DNA of 42,756 nt. Origin: Bacteroidales bacterium (GTDB lineage: Bacteria > Bacteroidota > Bacteroidia > Bacteroidales > UBA932). Location: NCBI GenBank assembly GCA_017618115.1, contig JAFZUX010000016.1, positions 1-42,756 of the forward strand, read 5' to 3'. Position 1 is the stretch's first letter. Each line of letters opens with the position of its first letter. A model generated the notes under the pieces. The model was not told the DNA's origin. It did no database searches and saw nothing but the letters and a program-made list of their open reading frames with translations. Positions 1 to 7,060 of the stretch are shown in pieces. The position numbers and the translations under genes were made by a program.

Positions 1-11
1 CGACAGAATGA
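1..11 (+). repeat. possible truncated third copy of island repeat R2
   Basis: The first bases of the window (CGACAGAATG) resemble the right end of the R2 copy that ends near 3773 (GGCGACAGAATTG). If so, the window opens inside another R2 copy. Only about 10 bases can be compared, so this is weak alone; its position just ahead of the first gene fits the alternating order of the other copies. Confidence 0.3.
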
Positions 12-93
12 AGTGAGTTTTGATGGTATAAATCACTCCCGGAAGGAGCCTAAAATGATATTTATATGTCCCTTCTATCTCCTACAAATTCCT

Positions 94-101
94 TAACTTT
101 G
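94..101 (+). promoter_or_regulatory. -7 promoter element TAACTTTG
   Basis: TAACTTTG matches the Bacteroidota consensus TAnnTTTG. It ends five bases before the GTG start codon at 107, so transcription would begin at or next to the start codon. No convincing -33 TTTG is present. Confidence 0.5.
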
Positions 102-106
102 AGGTT

Positions 107-580
107 GTGAAAAGACATCTTCTATCATATAAGACAATCCTCCTTTTCCTGCTTCTGACACGGGTGCTTTATGCCAGTGGGCAGGAGAAAGATATAGTCG
201 TGATAGATGGCATTCCAGCGTTGCCAACTGCAGAGACAGATAGCCTTTTTAGAAATATCGGACCAGACAAGAAAGATACTCTGTTATTCTGTGAAAAAAT
301 ACTAATTGCATATAATCTAGAATCCAAAGACATACAATCTTGTGTTTGGATGAGGCCGAGCATACATTCCATTGGTTGTAATCCTGCTTCTTCTGTTCTT
401 TATTTCCAGACCAAGAAAATTAGACAGTTCTATCTGAATGGCAAACTGAAAAGAAGAAGGAAAGGCATTCCTATCAGTTATTTCAAATATTACCAGAAAC
501 TGCTCCCCGAAGCTGTAAGAAAGAACTGGAGAATTGGTCAGGAAAAGCTGGAGCAGATAGAAATCATCATACCGGATTAA
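107..580 (+). CDS. secreted protein of unknown function
   Basis: A 157-residue protein of no family I recognise. The N-terminus has basic residues, then a leucine-rich stretch and a small-residue region near residues 22-25 (YASG), which reads as a signal peptide, so it is probably exported. The mature part is polar, with a basic stretch near residues 113-119 and an isoleucine-rich end. The start is GTG: the next in-frame methionine lies past residue 80 and would remove the signal peptide. A TAACTTTG promoter box ends five bases before the GTG, suggesting a leaderless message. The stop codon lies inside repeat R1. The gene is isolated, with an inward-facing gene beyond the repeat. Confidence 0.6.
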   Translation: MKRHLLSYKTILLFLLLTRVLYASGQEKDIVVIDGIPALPTAETDSLFRNIGPDKKDTLLFCEKILIAYNLESKDIQSCVWMRPSIHSIGCNPASSVLYFQTKKIRQFYLNGKLKRRRKGIPISYFKYYQKLLPEAVRKNWRIGQEKLEQIEIIIPD

Positions 581-628
581 GCTCTTGAACACTTTTCCGA
601 ACGTGCTTGCGGGGAGAATCCGGAAAAG
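576..628 (+). repeat. island repeat R1, copy 1 (hairpin-forming)
   Basis: Direct repeat of 2840-2893. Both copies begin ATTAAGCTCTTGAACAC and continue through TTTTCCGAACG[T/C]GCTTG to CGGAAAAG. In this copy CTTTTCCG (592-599) and CGGAAAAG (621-628) form a perfect 8-bp stem around a 21-nt loop. The repeat contains the stop codon of the preceding gene, so the hairpin may act as its transcript end, although no T-run follows. Confidence 0.75.
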
Positions 629-665
629 GGAAACTATAATGACTGGAGAACGTTAATAAGATGCA

Positions 666-1148
666 TCAGTGATTTATATTTAGTTTGCTGATAACCAGCG
701 GGTGCTCCTGTTCAAACTTCTCTTTTGACAATATCCTTTCGGTATCAAATCCTTCAATCTTTTGCTTAGAAGAAATAGCATCTATTCCAGCTTGAAAATA
801 TAAATAAAGATTAAATTTTTCTACGTCGGTTAAGTTATCTATAGCTATAGAAAACGTACTGTCACCTACCTCGTCAAGAATATTTATCATATTTTCTCCG
901 TGCTCATAAGCACATTCTCCGTAAAAGAACAGTGAGGCTAATTCTTTGATACTATTAGCATTACCCCTTAAAGATTCATAGTATTCTATATTGTAATTAA
1001 AGTGATGATTATTTTGGGCGTAATAACTTATATTATGCGTAGTAGTCTTATTAGCCCATATTGAAAGAACTGCCAGTCCTGTGATTCCCAATAAGAGTAA
1101 TCCCAAGACCATATAGTTTCTCCAATGAAAGTAACGTTGATATTGCAT
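666..1148 (-). CDS. single-pass membrane-anchored protein of unknown function
   Basis: A 160-residue protein of no family I recognise. Residues 13-33 form one strongly hydrophobic segment rich in Leu, Gly and Val after a short basic N-terminus, so it is probably an N-terminally anchored protein with an extracytoplasmic domain. The rest is polar and rich in Asn, Glu and Tyr. A longer frame opens at 1169, but a TATCTTTG promoter box sits at 1161-1154, downstream of that ATG, so the ATG at 1148 is the likelier start. It lies five bases after the box, predicting a leaderless message. The gene lies between R1 and R2 and faces the preceding gene. Confidence 0.55.
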   Translation of the reverse strand: MQYQRYFHWRNYMVLGLLLLGITGLAVLSIWANKTTTHNISYYAQNNHHFNYNIEYYESLRGNANSIKELASLFFYGECAYEHGENMINILDEVGDSTFSIAIDNLTDVEKFNLYLYFQAGIDAISSKQKIEGFDTERILSKEKFEQEHPLVISKLNINH

Positions 1149-1153
1149 TTTTG

Positions 1154-1161
1154 CAAAGATA
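1154..1161 (-). promoter_or_regulatory. -7 promoter element TATCTTTG
   Basis: On the minus strand TATCTTTG is followed by CAAAA and then the ATG at 1148. This fixes the start of the 160-residue membrane protein and predicts little or no 5' leader. Confidence 0.55.
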
Positions 1162-1192
1162 AGAAACAAGCCGGCAATAAATAGATTTCTGT

Positions 1193-1222
1193 GCTCTAAT
1201 TTTGGCGACGGATAGGCTACAA
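1193..1222 (+). repeat. island repeat R2, copy A
   Basis: Shares GCTCT[A/C]ATTTTGGCGACG followed by [G/T]ATAGGC[T/G]ACA with 3740-3769, with three or four mismatches over about 30 bases and in the same orientation. It lies between two minus-strand genes. It encodes nothing visible and has no clear inverted symmetry. Confidence 0.65.
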
Positions 1223-1325
1223 ACTTGAGCGAATATAGCCGTTAAAAACATATCGCACAAGGGGCCCAAAGATTCTCCTGATGACTGACTTATATTCTTT
1301 TGCCAGTTTTTCCCAAGTGCCCAAA

Positions 1326-1820
1326 TTAGTTCATGGTTCTTTTTCTTCCAAGGACTAGCACAATGAAATACAAGAGACTTCGACCCCCAATATATAAGCT
1401 ATCGAATATCACAAACTCTCGCACACATTGAATCTGCTCAGCTTTACTCCAAAATGATAATGAAATGTTCCTGTTTCCTTCACAAACCAGATTAGGATAG
1501 TTTGCAATCAATATTATCACTAATGCAACAGATGCAATATACACTAATGCCTGAATATAAGGGAGAAACTTTTTTGAATTAACTACTTTTATAATCTGAG
1601 CGATACAATCAATAACAATTAAAAGACAACATATAACAAGGATGTTCCAGTAGCGGTTATAAGCTGAGTTGTTTCCAATACCATCAAGATTATACTTTTC
1701 TGTTACCCCGAAACAAATGAAGGTGTAAATGAAGAACAGTAGCCCTATCAATCTGGTGACCAATAAGATTTTTTCTAGTGTCTTCCATTTCATAATACTC
1801 CAATTCCCATTTTTCAGCAC
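1326..1820 (-). CDS. four-TM membrane protein of unknown function
   Basis: A 164-residue protein with four hydrophobic segments near residues 18-38, 52-72, 88-108 and 140-160, predicted to be an integral inner-membrane protein. I recognise no family. The loop between the third and fourth segments is polar and contains Cys and Asn residues. A second possible start (Met10, at 1793) fits the first membrane segment equally well. It is the last gene of a run that begins with the AbrB/PIN pair, 27 bases behind the 60-residue membrane protein, so it may be co-transcribed with the toxin-antitoxin genes. Confidence 0.55.
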   Translation of the reverse strand: MLKNGNWSIMKWKTLEKILLVTRLIGLLFFIYTFICFGVTEKYNLDGIGNNSAYNRYWNILVICCLLIVIDCIAQIIKVVNSKKFLPYIQALVYIASVALVIILIANYPNLVCEGNRNISLSFWSKAEQIQCVREFVIFDSLYIGGRSLLYFIVLVLGRKRTMN

Positions 1821-1847
1821 ATTAGTTTAATCCAGAGCAGAGGAAAC

Positions 1848-2030
1848 CTATCCCCATCTCCTCCATCTCGGATCTTCACCCTTCTCTCTCTTCTCCTTCT
1901 TCTCCCGATAGATATCCCTTATTATGAGAATGATCTTGATAACGCAGAACAATCCCAATATCACAAACGCTGGAATCAGGATATACTGTCCCATTGCACC
2001 AAAAACCTCTTCCCTATAAAGAATAATCAT
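1848..2030 (-). CDS. small single-TM protein of unknown function
   Basis: A 60-residue protein with one hydrophobic helix (about residues 15-37, rich in Ile, Leu and Val) and a very charged C-terminal tail of Lys, Glu and Arg ending in WRRWG. This is a membrane-anchored microprotein with a cytoplasmic basic tail. It starts eight bases after the PIN-domain gene; Met13 (at 1994) is an alternative start that would shorten the N-terminus. Its function is unknown; close spacing suggests it belongs to the toxin-antitoxin transcript. Confidence 0.5.
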   Translation of the reverse strand: MIILYREEVFGAMGQYILIPAFVILGLFCVIKIILIIRDIYREKKEKREKGEDPRWRRWG

Positions 2031-2038
2031 ATACTTCC

Positions 2039-2446
2039 TTATTCCGGCTTTTCTATGCGGTCCAAGAAATCTGCGACAGTGAGTATCTCGATACCCTCAT
2101 AATTCTCGATGGAGAGCAAATCGCTGTCTCCGCTCACGATATAAATACACCTCCCGTCAACAGCACATGATATAAACTTGTCATCATCAGGATCTCGACT
2201 GATACGAATATCGGAAGTAACACGGATGATTTCAAATCTGGCAAGAAAATCTTGAAGCGGAATCTTTGTACTGATATCAGGGTACTTCTGCTTAAGGCGA
2301 AGAACAATTTCTTCGTACTCGTCCACAATCTCCTTGCTTGCCACGACATCCACCCGGTTCTCCATTATGTGACGGAGAAGCTGGTAGGGCTTACCACCAA
2401 AGAAGACAGCGGAGGCAACGACATTTGTATCTATAACGATTCTCAT
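2039..2446 (-). CDS. PIN-domain toxin of a type II toxin-antitoxin pair
   Basis: A 135-residue PIN-domain protein of the group annotated as PIN-family toxin-antitoxin toxin components, in which four acidic residues bind metal to cleave RNA. Visible motifs are IDTNVV at the N-terminus (Asp6), the acidic helix EIVDEYEEI (about 39-47), the SRDPDDDKF stretch and GDSDLL near the C-terminus. The length is normal and all expected acidic positions appear present, so it is probably active. Its ATG overlaps the antitoxin stop codon by four bases, the usual coupling for such pairs. The RNA target cannot be read from sequence. Confidence 0.85.
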   Translation of the reverse strand: MRIVIDTNVVASAVFFGGKPYQLLRHIMENRVDVVASKEIVDEYEEIVLRLKQKYPDISTKIPLQDFLARFEIIRVTSDIRISRDPDDDKFISCAVDGRCIYIVSGDSDLLSIENYEGIEILTVADFLDRIEKPE

Positions 2447-2706
2447 TTGCGTTTCTCCGCTCTCATTGACTTGATTTCCGCATTAATCTCCTCCTCTGTA
2501 AGTCCAAGCTGCCTGGCAGTTTTCTGAGCCTGCTCGATTAACGAGTAGAATTCATCCAGAGAAGGATCCCTAACGGGTTTAAGGAGGATGTTCTCGTTGT
2601 CTGTTAAGACCAGGAACTGAGAACCTTCCCCAAGATTGAGTTTCCTGCGGATTGAGATAGGAAGGACTATCTGTCCTCTCGATGACATTGCTGCAATTGT
2701 TGCCAT
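2443..2706 (-). CDS. AbrB/SpoVT-fold antitoxin
   Basis: An 87-residue protein whose first 45 residues are a swapped-hairpin AbrB domain: SSRGQIVLPISIRRKLNLGEG, then an FLVLTDNENILLKPV strand pair. The remaining residues form a charged helical tail, probably the part that binds the PIN toxin. Such antitoxins bind DNA as dimers and repress their own operon. A consensus promoter (2780-2750) and an inverted repeat (2728-2742) lie directly upstream, consistent with autoregulation. It is the first gene of a run that continues through the toxin into two membrane proteins. Confidence 0.85.
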   Translation of the reverse strand: MATIAAMSSRGQIVLPISIRRKLNLGEGSQFLVLTDNENILLKPVRDPSLDEFYSLIEQAQKTARQLGLTEEEINAEIKSMRAEKRK

Positions 2707-2727
2707 ATTTTCCGATATTTAAGACAG

Positions 2728-2742
2728 GTAAGAATTACTTAC
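2728..2742. promoter_or_regulatory. candidate antitoxin operator (GTAAG-N5-CTTAC)
   Basis: A perfect inverted repeat, GTAAG-aatta-CTTAC, lies between the predicted transcription start (about 2745) and the antitoxin start codon. Its position and symmetry suit a dimeric AbrB repressor, but no binding site is known for this protein. Confidence 0.45.
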
Positions 2743-2749
2743 TTTTCTG

Positions 2750-2780
2750 CAAAAATAGAAAATATTAATAAAAAAACAAA
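2750..2780 (-). promoter_or_regulatory. toxin-antitoxin operon promoter
   Basis: On the minus strand TTTG (2780-2777) is followed by 19 bases and TATTTTTG (2757-2750), a full match to the Bacteroidota TTTG / TAnnTTTG promoter. It gives a leader of about 40 bases before the antitoxin ATG at 2706. Confidence 0.65.
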
Positions 2781-2839
2781 AGCCAGGAGTTCTACTTTCT
2801 ATCAACTTTCTCCACTCCACCCCTATTCTATCAACCTGT

Positions 2840-2893
2840 ATTAAGCTCTTGAACACTTTTTCCGAACGCGCTTGGAATGCGAATACGGAAAAG
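2840..2893 (+). repeat. island repeat R1, copy 2 (hairpin-forming)
   Basis: Second copy of the repeat at 576-628. Here TTTTCCG (2858-2864) pairs with CGGAAAA (2886-2892) around a 21-nt loop, the same loop length as copy 1 although the loop sequences diverge. It lies between the toxin-antitoxin promoter and the promoter of the gene at 2994, so it does not follow a gene here. Confidence 0.75.
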
Positions 2894-2913
2894 ACTGGGG
2901 AATGGATAGGATA

Positions 2914-2946
2914 TTTGCTCCATTTCCATTGATTATCCTATCTTTG
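2914..2946 (+). promoter_or_regulatory. promoter of the secreted protein at 2994
   Basis: TTTG (2914-2917), a 21-base spacer and TATCTTTG (2939-2946) match the Bacteroidota promoter. Transcription would begin near 2952, which excludes the longer frame opening at 2946 and supports the ATG at 2994. Confidence 0.6.
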
Positions 2947-2993
2947 TGCTAACTGGAGCTCCTATACAATTTAGCACAGATAATAAGGACTGT

Positions 2994-3674
2994 ATGAAAA
3001 GGATCTTACTGATATTGCTGACAATCTTCTTGGGGATGGCAACGGAAGGAAAAGCACAAAACAGACTTTATCCTCCTAGTTTTAACGATATTAAACACCT
3101 GTCTTGGAATAAGAATAACGGAAAAATAAGAAATTTTGCATTTCAAATTTTACCTGATATTCAATATGAATTGAAATCATATACTTGTTATTACGATGAT
3201 ACTGATTCTGTCCTTGTTTTAGAAATATATAAGGGCATTGTTTCTAACTCTTTATTCGGGAAAATAAAAAGGCTGTTTGGAGGAAGGGTAAAACTTAAAG
3301 CCCAAATTGAAAAATATCGTTGCCAAATATCACCTGAAGCAACAATATGTTTCAGAAAATTGTTTTTATCCGCAATAAACTCTTCATCATATCTATCAGA
3401 CCCTTTGGGAAATGATGGAGATGACTATAGATTTTATGCTGAAAGATTTGGAAGTATCGGAAGTATTATTATGGCTGAAGGCTGGAGCCCTTCCTCTCCT
3501 GACAGTAATTGCGGAATATTGGTAGATATACTCTATCGAATTACTGATGCAGTCAAAAACAATAGTCCAGAGGAATTAGAGAATCTTATTCCTATCGCAG
3601 AAGAATTAACAGAGAAATTCAAATCCTTGTATCCTGAAGATTTTAAAAAATGGGGAAACGTGTTGAAGAGATAA
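2994..3674 (+). CDS. secreted protein of unknown function
   Basis: A 226-residue protein with a clear signal peptide (MKRILLILLTIFLG, cleavage near GKAQN, residues 19-23). The mature part is soluble and mixed alpha/beta, with a basic patch near residues 85-97 and a helical, acidic C-terminus. I recognise no family. The frame is open from 2946, but the promoter box overlaps that position, so the ATG at 2994 is chosen; it also places the signal peptide correctly. A strong terminator follows at 3688. The gene is monocistronic and lies between repeats R1 and R2. Confidence 0.65.
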   Translation: MKRILLILLTIFLGMATEGKAQNRLYPPSFNDIKHLSWNKNNGKIRNFAFQILPDIQYELKSYTCYYDDTDSVLVLEIYKGIVSNSLFGKIKRLFGGRVKLKAQIEKYRCQISPEATICFRKLFLSAINSSSYLSDPLGNDGDDYRFYAERFGSIGSIIMAEGWSPSSPDSNCGILVDILYRITDAVKNNSPEELENLIPIAEELTEKFKSLYPEDFKKWGNVLKR

Positions 3675-3687
3675 TACGTTAATCTTA

Positions 3688-3726
3688 AGGTGACACATCT
3701 TTAGCTGGTGTGTCACCTCATTTTTG
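3688..3726 (+). terminator. rho-independent terminator
   Basis: AGGTGACACA (3688-3697) and TGTGTCACCT (3709-3718) form a perfect 10-bp stem with an 11-nt loop, followed by CATTTTTG. It ends the transcript of the 2994 gene. Confidence 0.8.
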
Positions 3727-3739
3727 ATAGTCTCCCTTT

Positions 3740-3770
3740 GCTCTCATTTTGGCGACGTATAGGCGACAGA
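3740..3770 (+). repeat. island repeat R2, copy B
   Basis: Second full copy of R2 (see 1193-1222), in the same orientation. GGCGAC occurs twice within it, eleven bases apart. It lies just beyond the terminator of the secreted protein and is the last island repeat before the tRNA gene. Confidence 0.65.
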
Positions 3771-3845
3771 ATTGCATATTTTTCCCATTTTTCTGGATTT
3801 TTGGGGTGAATGGGAAGAGTGGGAGATGATGACCTGATTTGATAG

Positions 3846-3881
3846 AAAATCCCTGTTCTATGCACCCAGAAAGGGGATTTT
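3846..3881 (-). terminator. second hairpin downstream of the tRNA
   Basis: AAAATCCC (3846-3853) pairs with GGGATTTT (3874-3881). Read on the minus strand it lies just beyond the first tRNA terminator and could be a back-up terminator; the T-run is part of the stem. Confidence 0.4.
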
Positions 3882-3888
3882 ATATAGG

Positions 3889-3931
3889 AAAAGGGATTGC
3901 CAGGTCAGGTGTTAAACTGCTTGACAATCCC
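3889..3931 (-). terminator. probable tRNA transcript terminator
   Basis: On the minus strand GGGATTG, a 25-nt loop and CAATCCC are followed by TTTT, seven bases beyond the tRNA 3' end. The 7-bp stem with a U-run suits a rho-independent terminator, though the loop is long. Confidence 0.5.
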
Positions 3932-3937
3932 CTGTTG

Positions 3938-4011
3938 TGGGCCCACCAGGGCATGATCCTGGGACCCCCTGATTATGAGTCAGGTGCTCTAACCAACTGA
4001 GCTATGAGCCC
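3938..4011 (-). tRNA. tRNA with CAU anticodon, probably elongator tRNA-Met
   Basis: A complete cloverleaf of 74 bases reads on the minus strand. The acceptor stem GGGCTCA pairs with TGGGCCC with one G-U pair, the D-loop is AGTTGGTTA, the anticodon stem CCTGA/TCAGG encloses CTCATAA (anticodon CAT), and the T-stem is CCAGG/CCTGG. CCA is not encoded. The D-arm and anticodon arm resemble bacterial elongator tRNA-Met; tRNA-Ile2 with a lysidine-modified CAU cannot be excluded. The T-loop is ATCATGC, not TTCRANN: the universal T54-A58 pair is replaced by A54 and T58. The gene has its own TATCTTTG promoter and follows rpsJ. Confidence 0.9.
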
Positions 4012-4018
4012 CAATCCA

Positions 4019-4041
4019 GCGGCCGTTGGTTATTCGGCCGC
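4019..4041 (-). other. GC-rich hairpin in the tRNA leader
   Basis: GCGGCCG (4019-4025) and CGGCCGC (4035-4041) form a perfect 7-bp stem around a 9-nt loop, between the tRNA promoter and the mature tRNA 5' end. No T-run follows on the minus strand, so a processing signal in the precursor is more likely than a terminator for rpsJ. Confidence 0.5.
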
Positions 4042-4055
4042 TAACTTGTACTGTA

Positions 4056-4084
4056 CAAAGATAATACTTTTTTGTACTATCAAA
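4056..4084 (-). promoter_or_regulatory. tRNA promoter
   Basis: TATCTTTG (4063-4056, minus strand) has TTTG (4084-4081) upstream with a rather short 17-base spacer. It would start an RNA of about 40 leader bases before the tRNA, giving the tRNA its own promoter within the rpsJ 3' end. Confidence 0.5.
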
Positions 4085-4385
4085 CCTTAATCTCAACCTC
4101 AACACCGCTAGGAAGCTCGAGCTTCATCAGAGCGTCAACAGTCTTTGATGAAGAGGAGTAGATATCCAGAAGACGGCAGAAAGAATTGAGCTCAAACTGC
4201 TCGCGAGCCTTCTTATTAACGAAGGTAGAGCGGTTTACGGTGAATATCTTCTTGCTGGTCGGAAGTGGAATAGGACCGCTGACGATAGCACCTGTAGCCT
4301 TTACAGTCTCAACAATCTTAGCAGCTGATTTGTCAACCAGTGCGTGATCATAAGACTTCAGTTTAATTCTAATCTTTTGGCTCAT
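4080..4385 (-). CDS. rpsJ: 30S ribosomal protein S10
   Basis: A 101-residue S10 of normal length, a component of the 30S head and a partner of NusB in antitermination. Typical stretches are [15 protein letters not shown] at the N-terminus and [14 protein letters not shown] (about 37-50). It follows fusA by 37 bases and is the last gene of the str operon here. In Bacteroidota rpsJ normally leads into rplC and the rest of the S10 operon; here it is followed by a tRNA gene and an accessory island. Confidence 0.97.
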   Translation of the reverse strand: MSQKIRIKLKSYDHALVDKSAAKIVETVKATGAIVSGPIPLPTSKKIFTVNRSTFVNKKAREQFELNSFCRLLDIYSSSSKTVDALMKLELPSGVEVEIKV

Positions 4386-4422
4386 TTTTATAATTTTTTA
4401 AATTTCTTCTTTTAAATCCGGT

Positions 4423-6537
4423 TTATTCATCATCATCTGCAAGATGCACACCCGCCTTCTCAATAACCTCTTTAGCAAGGTTAGCAGGAAGCTCTGCATA
4501 GTGAGAGAATTCCATAGTACTTGTTGCACGTCCGGATGAGAGTGTTCTCAGAACTGTCACATAACCAAACTGTTCTGAAAGCGGAACTTTTGCCTTAATA
4601 ATTCTGGCACCGCCTCTTGAGTCCATATTGGTTATCTGTCCGCGACGTTTGTTGAGGTCTCCGATTACATCACCCATACTCTCCTCAGGTGTTACAACCT
4701 CCAGAGCCATAATAGGTTCCATAATCACAGGAGCTGCCTTGCGAGCTGCTTTGCGGAATGCCTGGCGGGCACAGATTTCAAATGAAAGCTGGTCTGAATC
4801 AACAGGGTGGAATGAACCATCCTTAAGAACAACCTTCATTGATGTAACCTCGTAGCCTGCCAAAACACCGTTTGCCATTGCAGCCTTGAAGCCCTTCTCA
4901 ACTGCAGGGATAAACTCTCTAGGAACGTTACCACCCTTAACCTCGTCTACAAACTGGAGTCCTGTAACTCCCTCATCTGCAGGGCCGAGTTCAACGATGA
5001 TATCCGCAAACTTACCGCGGCCTCCGGTCTGCTTCTTGAATACCTCTCTGTGCTGAACCGTCTGGCAGAGAGCCTCTTTGTAGTTAACCTGAGGTGCACC
5101 CTGGTTAATCTCTACGCCGAACTCTCTCTTAAGACGATCTACCAAAATCTCAAGGTGAAGCTCACCCATTCCGCTGATGACGGTCTGACCTGTCTCAGTA
5201 TCCGCCTTAACGGTAAAGGTTGGATCCTCCTCTGCAAGTTTACCGAGTGCAATTCCCAGCTTGTCCAGATCTCCCTGAGTCTTAGGCTCTACGGCCAGTC
5301 CGATAACCGGCGTAGGGAATACCATAGACTCCAGAACAATCGGATGGTTCTCAGCACATACGGTATCTCCCGTACGGAGATCCTTAAAGCCTACAACCGC
5401 ACAGATGTCTCCTGCCTCAACGAACTCAATTGGGTTCTGTTTGTTGGAGTGCATCTGATAGAGTCTTGCAACTCTCTCTTTCTTACCGCTTCTGGTGTTG
5501 AGCACATAAGAACCGGAATCAAGTTTTCCGGAGTATGCTCTCATATATGCCAATCTTCCTACGAACGGATCTGTAGCAATTTTGAATACCAGACCGCAGA
5601 AAGGCTCTGATGCTGAAGGTTTTCTCTCAACCTCAGAACCGTCCTTAGGGTTGGTACCAACTACATTACCCTTATCCAGAGGACTTGGCAAATATCTAAC
5701 TATTGCATCCAAAAGGAACTGCACGCCCTTGTTCTTAAAGGATGAACCACAGCAAATTGGAACAATCTGCATCTCAATGGTTCCCTTTCTGATTGCGGCA
5801 ATTATCTCCTCTTTGGTGATAGTGTCCGGATCGTCAAAGTACTTCTGCATCAGAGCCTCATCAAACTCAGCCGCAGTCTCCAGGAGGTTGTTTCTCCAGG
5901 TTGCCGCCTCGTCCATAAGCTCTGCCGGAACATCCTTGACTTGATAGTTCACAAGCTCTTTGTTATCAGGATCATAAACGATAGCTTTCATATCTATCAA
6001 GTCTACGATTCCCTGGAACTTATCCTCAGCACCTATCGGGATACAGATAGGAACTGCGTGAGCACCGAGCTTGTTCTTAATGTCATCTACAACCGCCATG
6101 AAATCTGCACCTACACGGTCCATCTTGTTCACGTAAGCGATCTTAGGGACATTGTACTTATCTGCCTGTCTCCAAACGGTTTCGCTCTGTGGCTGAACAC
6201 GTCCTACAGCGCAGAATGTTGCTACTGTACCGTCAAGAACACGCAGTGAACGCTCCACCTCAACGGTGAAGTCTACGTGACCTGGGGTATCAATTAAATT
6301 GATCTGGTAACTGTCACTGTTGTAGTGCCAAAATGCGGTAGTGGCTGCAGAAGTGATGGTTATACCTCTCTCCTGCTCCTCCACCATCCAGTCCATAGTG
6401 GCTGCACCGTCGTGAACCTCACCAATCTTGTGAGTCTTACCAGTGTAGTAAAGGATTCTTTCAGATGTGGTTGTTTTGCCGGCATCAATGTGAGCCATGA
6501 TACCGATGTTTCTAGTATATTTAAGATCTCTAGCCAT
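4423..6537 (-). CDS. fusA: translation elongation factor G
   Basis: A 704-residue EF-G, the GTPase that drives translocation on the ribosome. The P-loop AHIDAGKTT, the switch region [17 protein letters not shown] and the NKMD guanine-specificity motif are all present in order in the first 145 residues, followed by domains II-V of normal length. The sequence after DTPGHVDF reads [14 protein letters not shown], where nearly all EF-G proteins have Gly-Gly; here the second Gly is Arg. It is third in the rpsL-rpsG-fusA-rpsJ operon and ends in an acidic tail. Length and motifs indicate a functional housekeeping EF-G. Confidence 0.97.
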   Translation of the reverse strand: MARDLKYTRNIGIMAHIDAGKTTTSERILYYTGKTHKIGEVHDGAATMDWMVEEQERGITITSAATTAFWHYNSDSYQINLIDTPGHVDFTVEVERSLRVLDGTVATFCAVGRVQPQSETVWRQADKYNVPKIAYVNKMDRVGADFMAVVDDIKNKLGAHAVPICIPIGAEDKFQGIVDLIDMKAIVYDPDNKELVNYQVKDVPAELMDEAATWRNNLLETAAEFDEALMQKYFDDPDTITKEEIIAAIRKGTIEMQIVPICCGSSFKNKGVQFLLDAIVRYLPSPLDKGNVVGTNPKDGSEVERKPSASEPFCGLVFKIATDPFVGRLAYMRAYSGKLDSGSYVLNTRSGKKERVARLYQMHSNKQNPIEFVEAGDICAVVGFKDLRTGDTVCAENHPIVLESMVFPTPVIGLAVEPKTQGDLDKLGIALGKLAEEDPTFTVKADTETGQTVISGMGELHLEILVDRLKREFGVEINQGAPQVNYKEALCQTVQHREVFKKQTGGRGKFADIIVELGPADEGVTGLQFVDEVKGGNVPREFIPAVEKGFKAAMANGVLAGYEVTSMKVVLKDGSFHPVDSDQLSFEICARQAFRKAARKAAPVIMEPIMALEVVTPEESMGDVIGDLNKRRGQITNMDSRGGARIIKAKVPLSEQFGYVTVLRTLSSGRATSTMEFSHYAELPANLAKEVIEKAGVHLADDDE

Positions 6538-6557
6538 TTACGCTTGCTCCTTAAATA

Positions 6558-7034
6558 CTAAAAACGGAAATGAGCGAATGCCTTGTTGGCCTCAGCCATC
6601 TTGTGCATATCCTCTTTTCTCTTGAAGGCACCACCTTCGTTATTATATGCTGCCATGATCTCCGCCGCTAACTTTTCAGCCATTGATTTGCCCGGTCTTT
6701 TGCGAGCGTAAAGAATCATGTTCTTCATACTCAGCGAGATTTTTCTCTCCGGACGCACTTCCGTCGGAACCTGGAAGTTAGCACCACCCACTCTGCGGCT
6801 CTTAACCTCAATCTGTGGGGTTACATTCTCAAGTGCTTTTTTCCAAATTTCCATAGGAGCCTTGCCAGAATCTTTCATCTTCTCGCCAATCATGTCGATT
6901 GAGTCATAAAAAATAGCGTAAGCGATACTCTTCTTCCCCTGCAACATAAGGTTATTCACGAATCTTGTTACCATAACATCGTGATACTTAGGATCTGGAA
7001 GTAGAATCCTCTTTTTAGGCTTTGCTTTTCTCAT
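6558..7034 (-). CDS. rpsG: 30S ribosomal protein S7
   Basis: A 158-residue S7, the primary 16S rRNA binding protein of the 30S head. It shows the basic N-terminus MRKAKPKKR, the central [17 protein letters not shown] stretch and the C-terminal [14 protein letters not shown]. The length is that of the bacterial family. It lies between rpsL (26 bases upstream) and fusA (20 bases downstream) and is expressed from the rpsL promoter. S7 represses the str operon in other bacteria; no such binding site could be recognised here. Confidence 0.97.
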   Translation of the reverse strand: MRKAKPKKRILLPDPKYHDVMVTRFVNNLMLQGKKSIAYAIFYDSIDMIGEKMKDSGKAPMEIWKKALENVTPQIEVKSRRVGGANFQVPTEVRPERKISLSMKNMILYARKRPGKSMAEKLAAEIMAAYNNEGGAFKRKEDMHKMAEANKAFAHFRF

Positions 7035-7060
7035 TGTTGGAAATGTTTTAAATTAATGAC

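Noticed and set aside
1-3937. CRISPR array or integron
   Set aside because: Repeats are few, imperfect, and separated by whole genes of varying length; no cas or integrase gene is present in the window.
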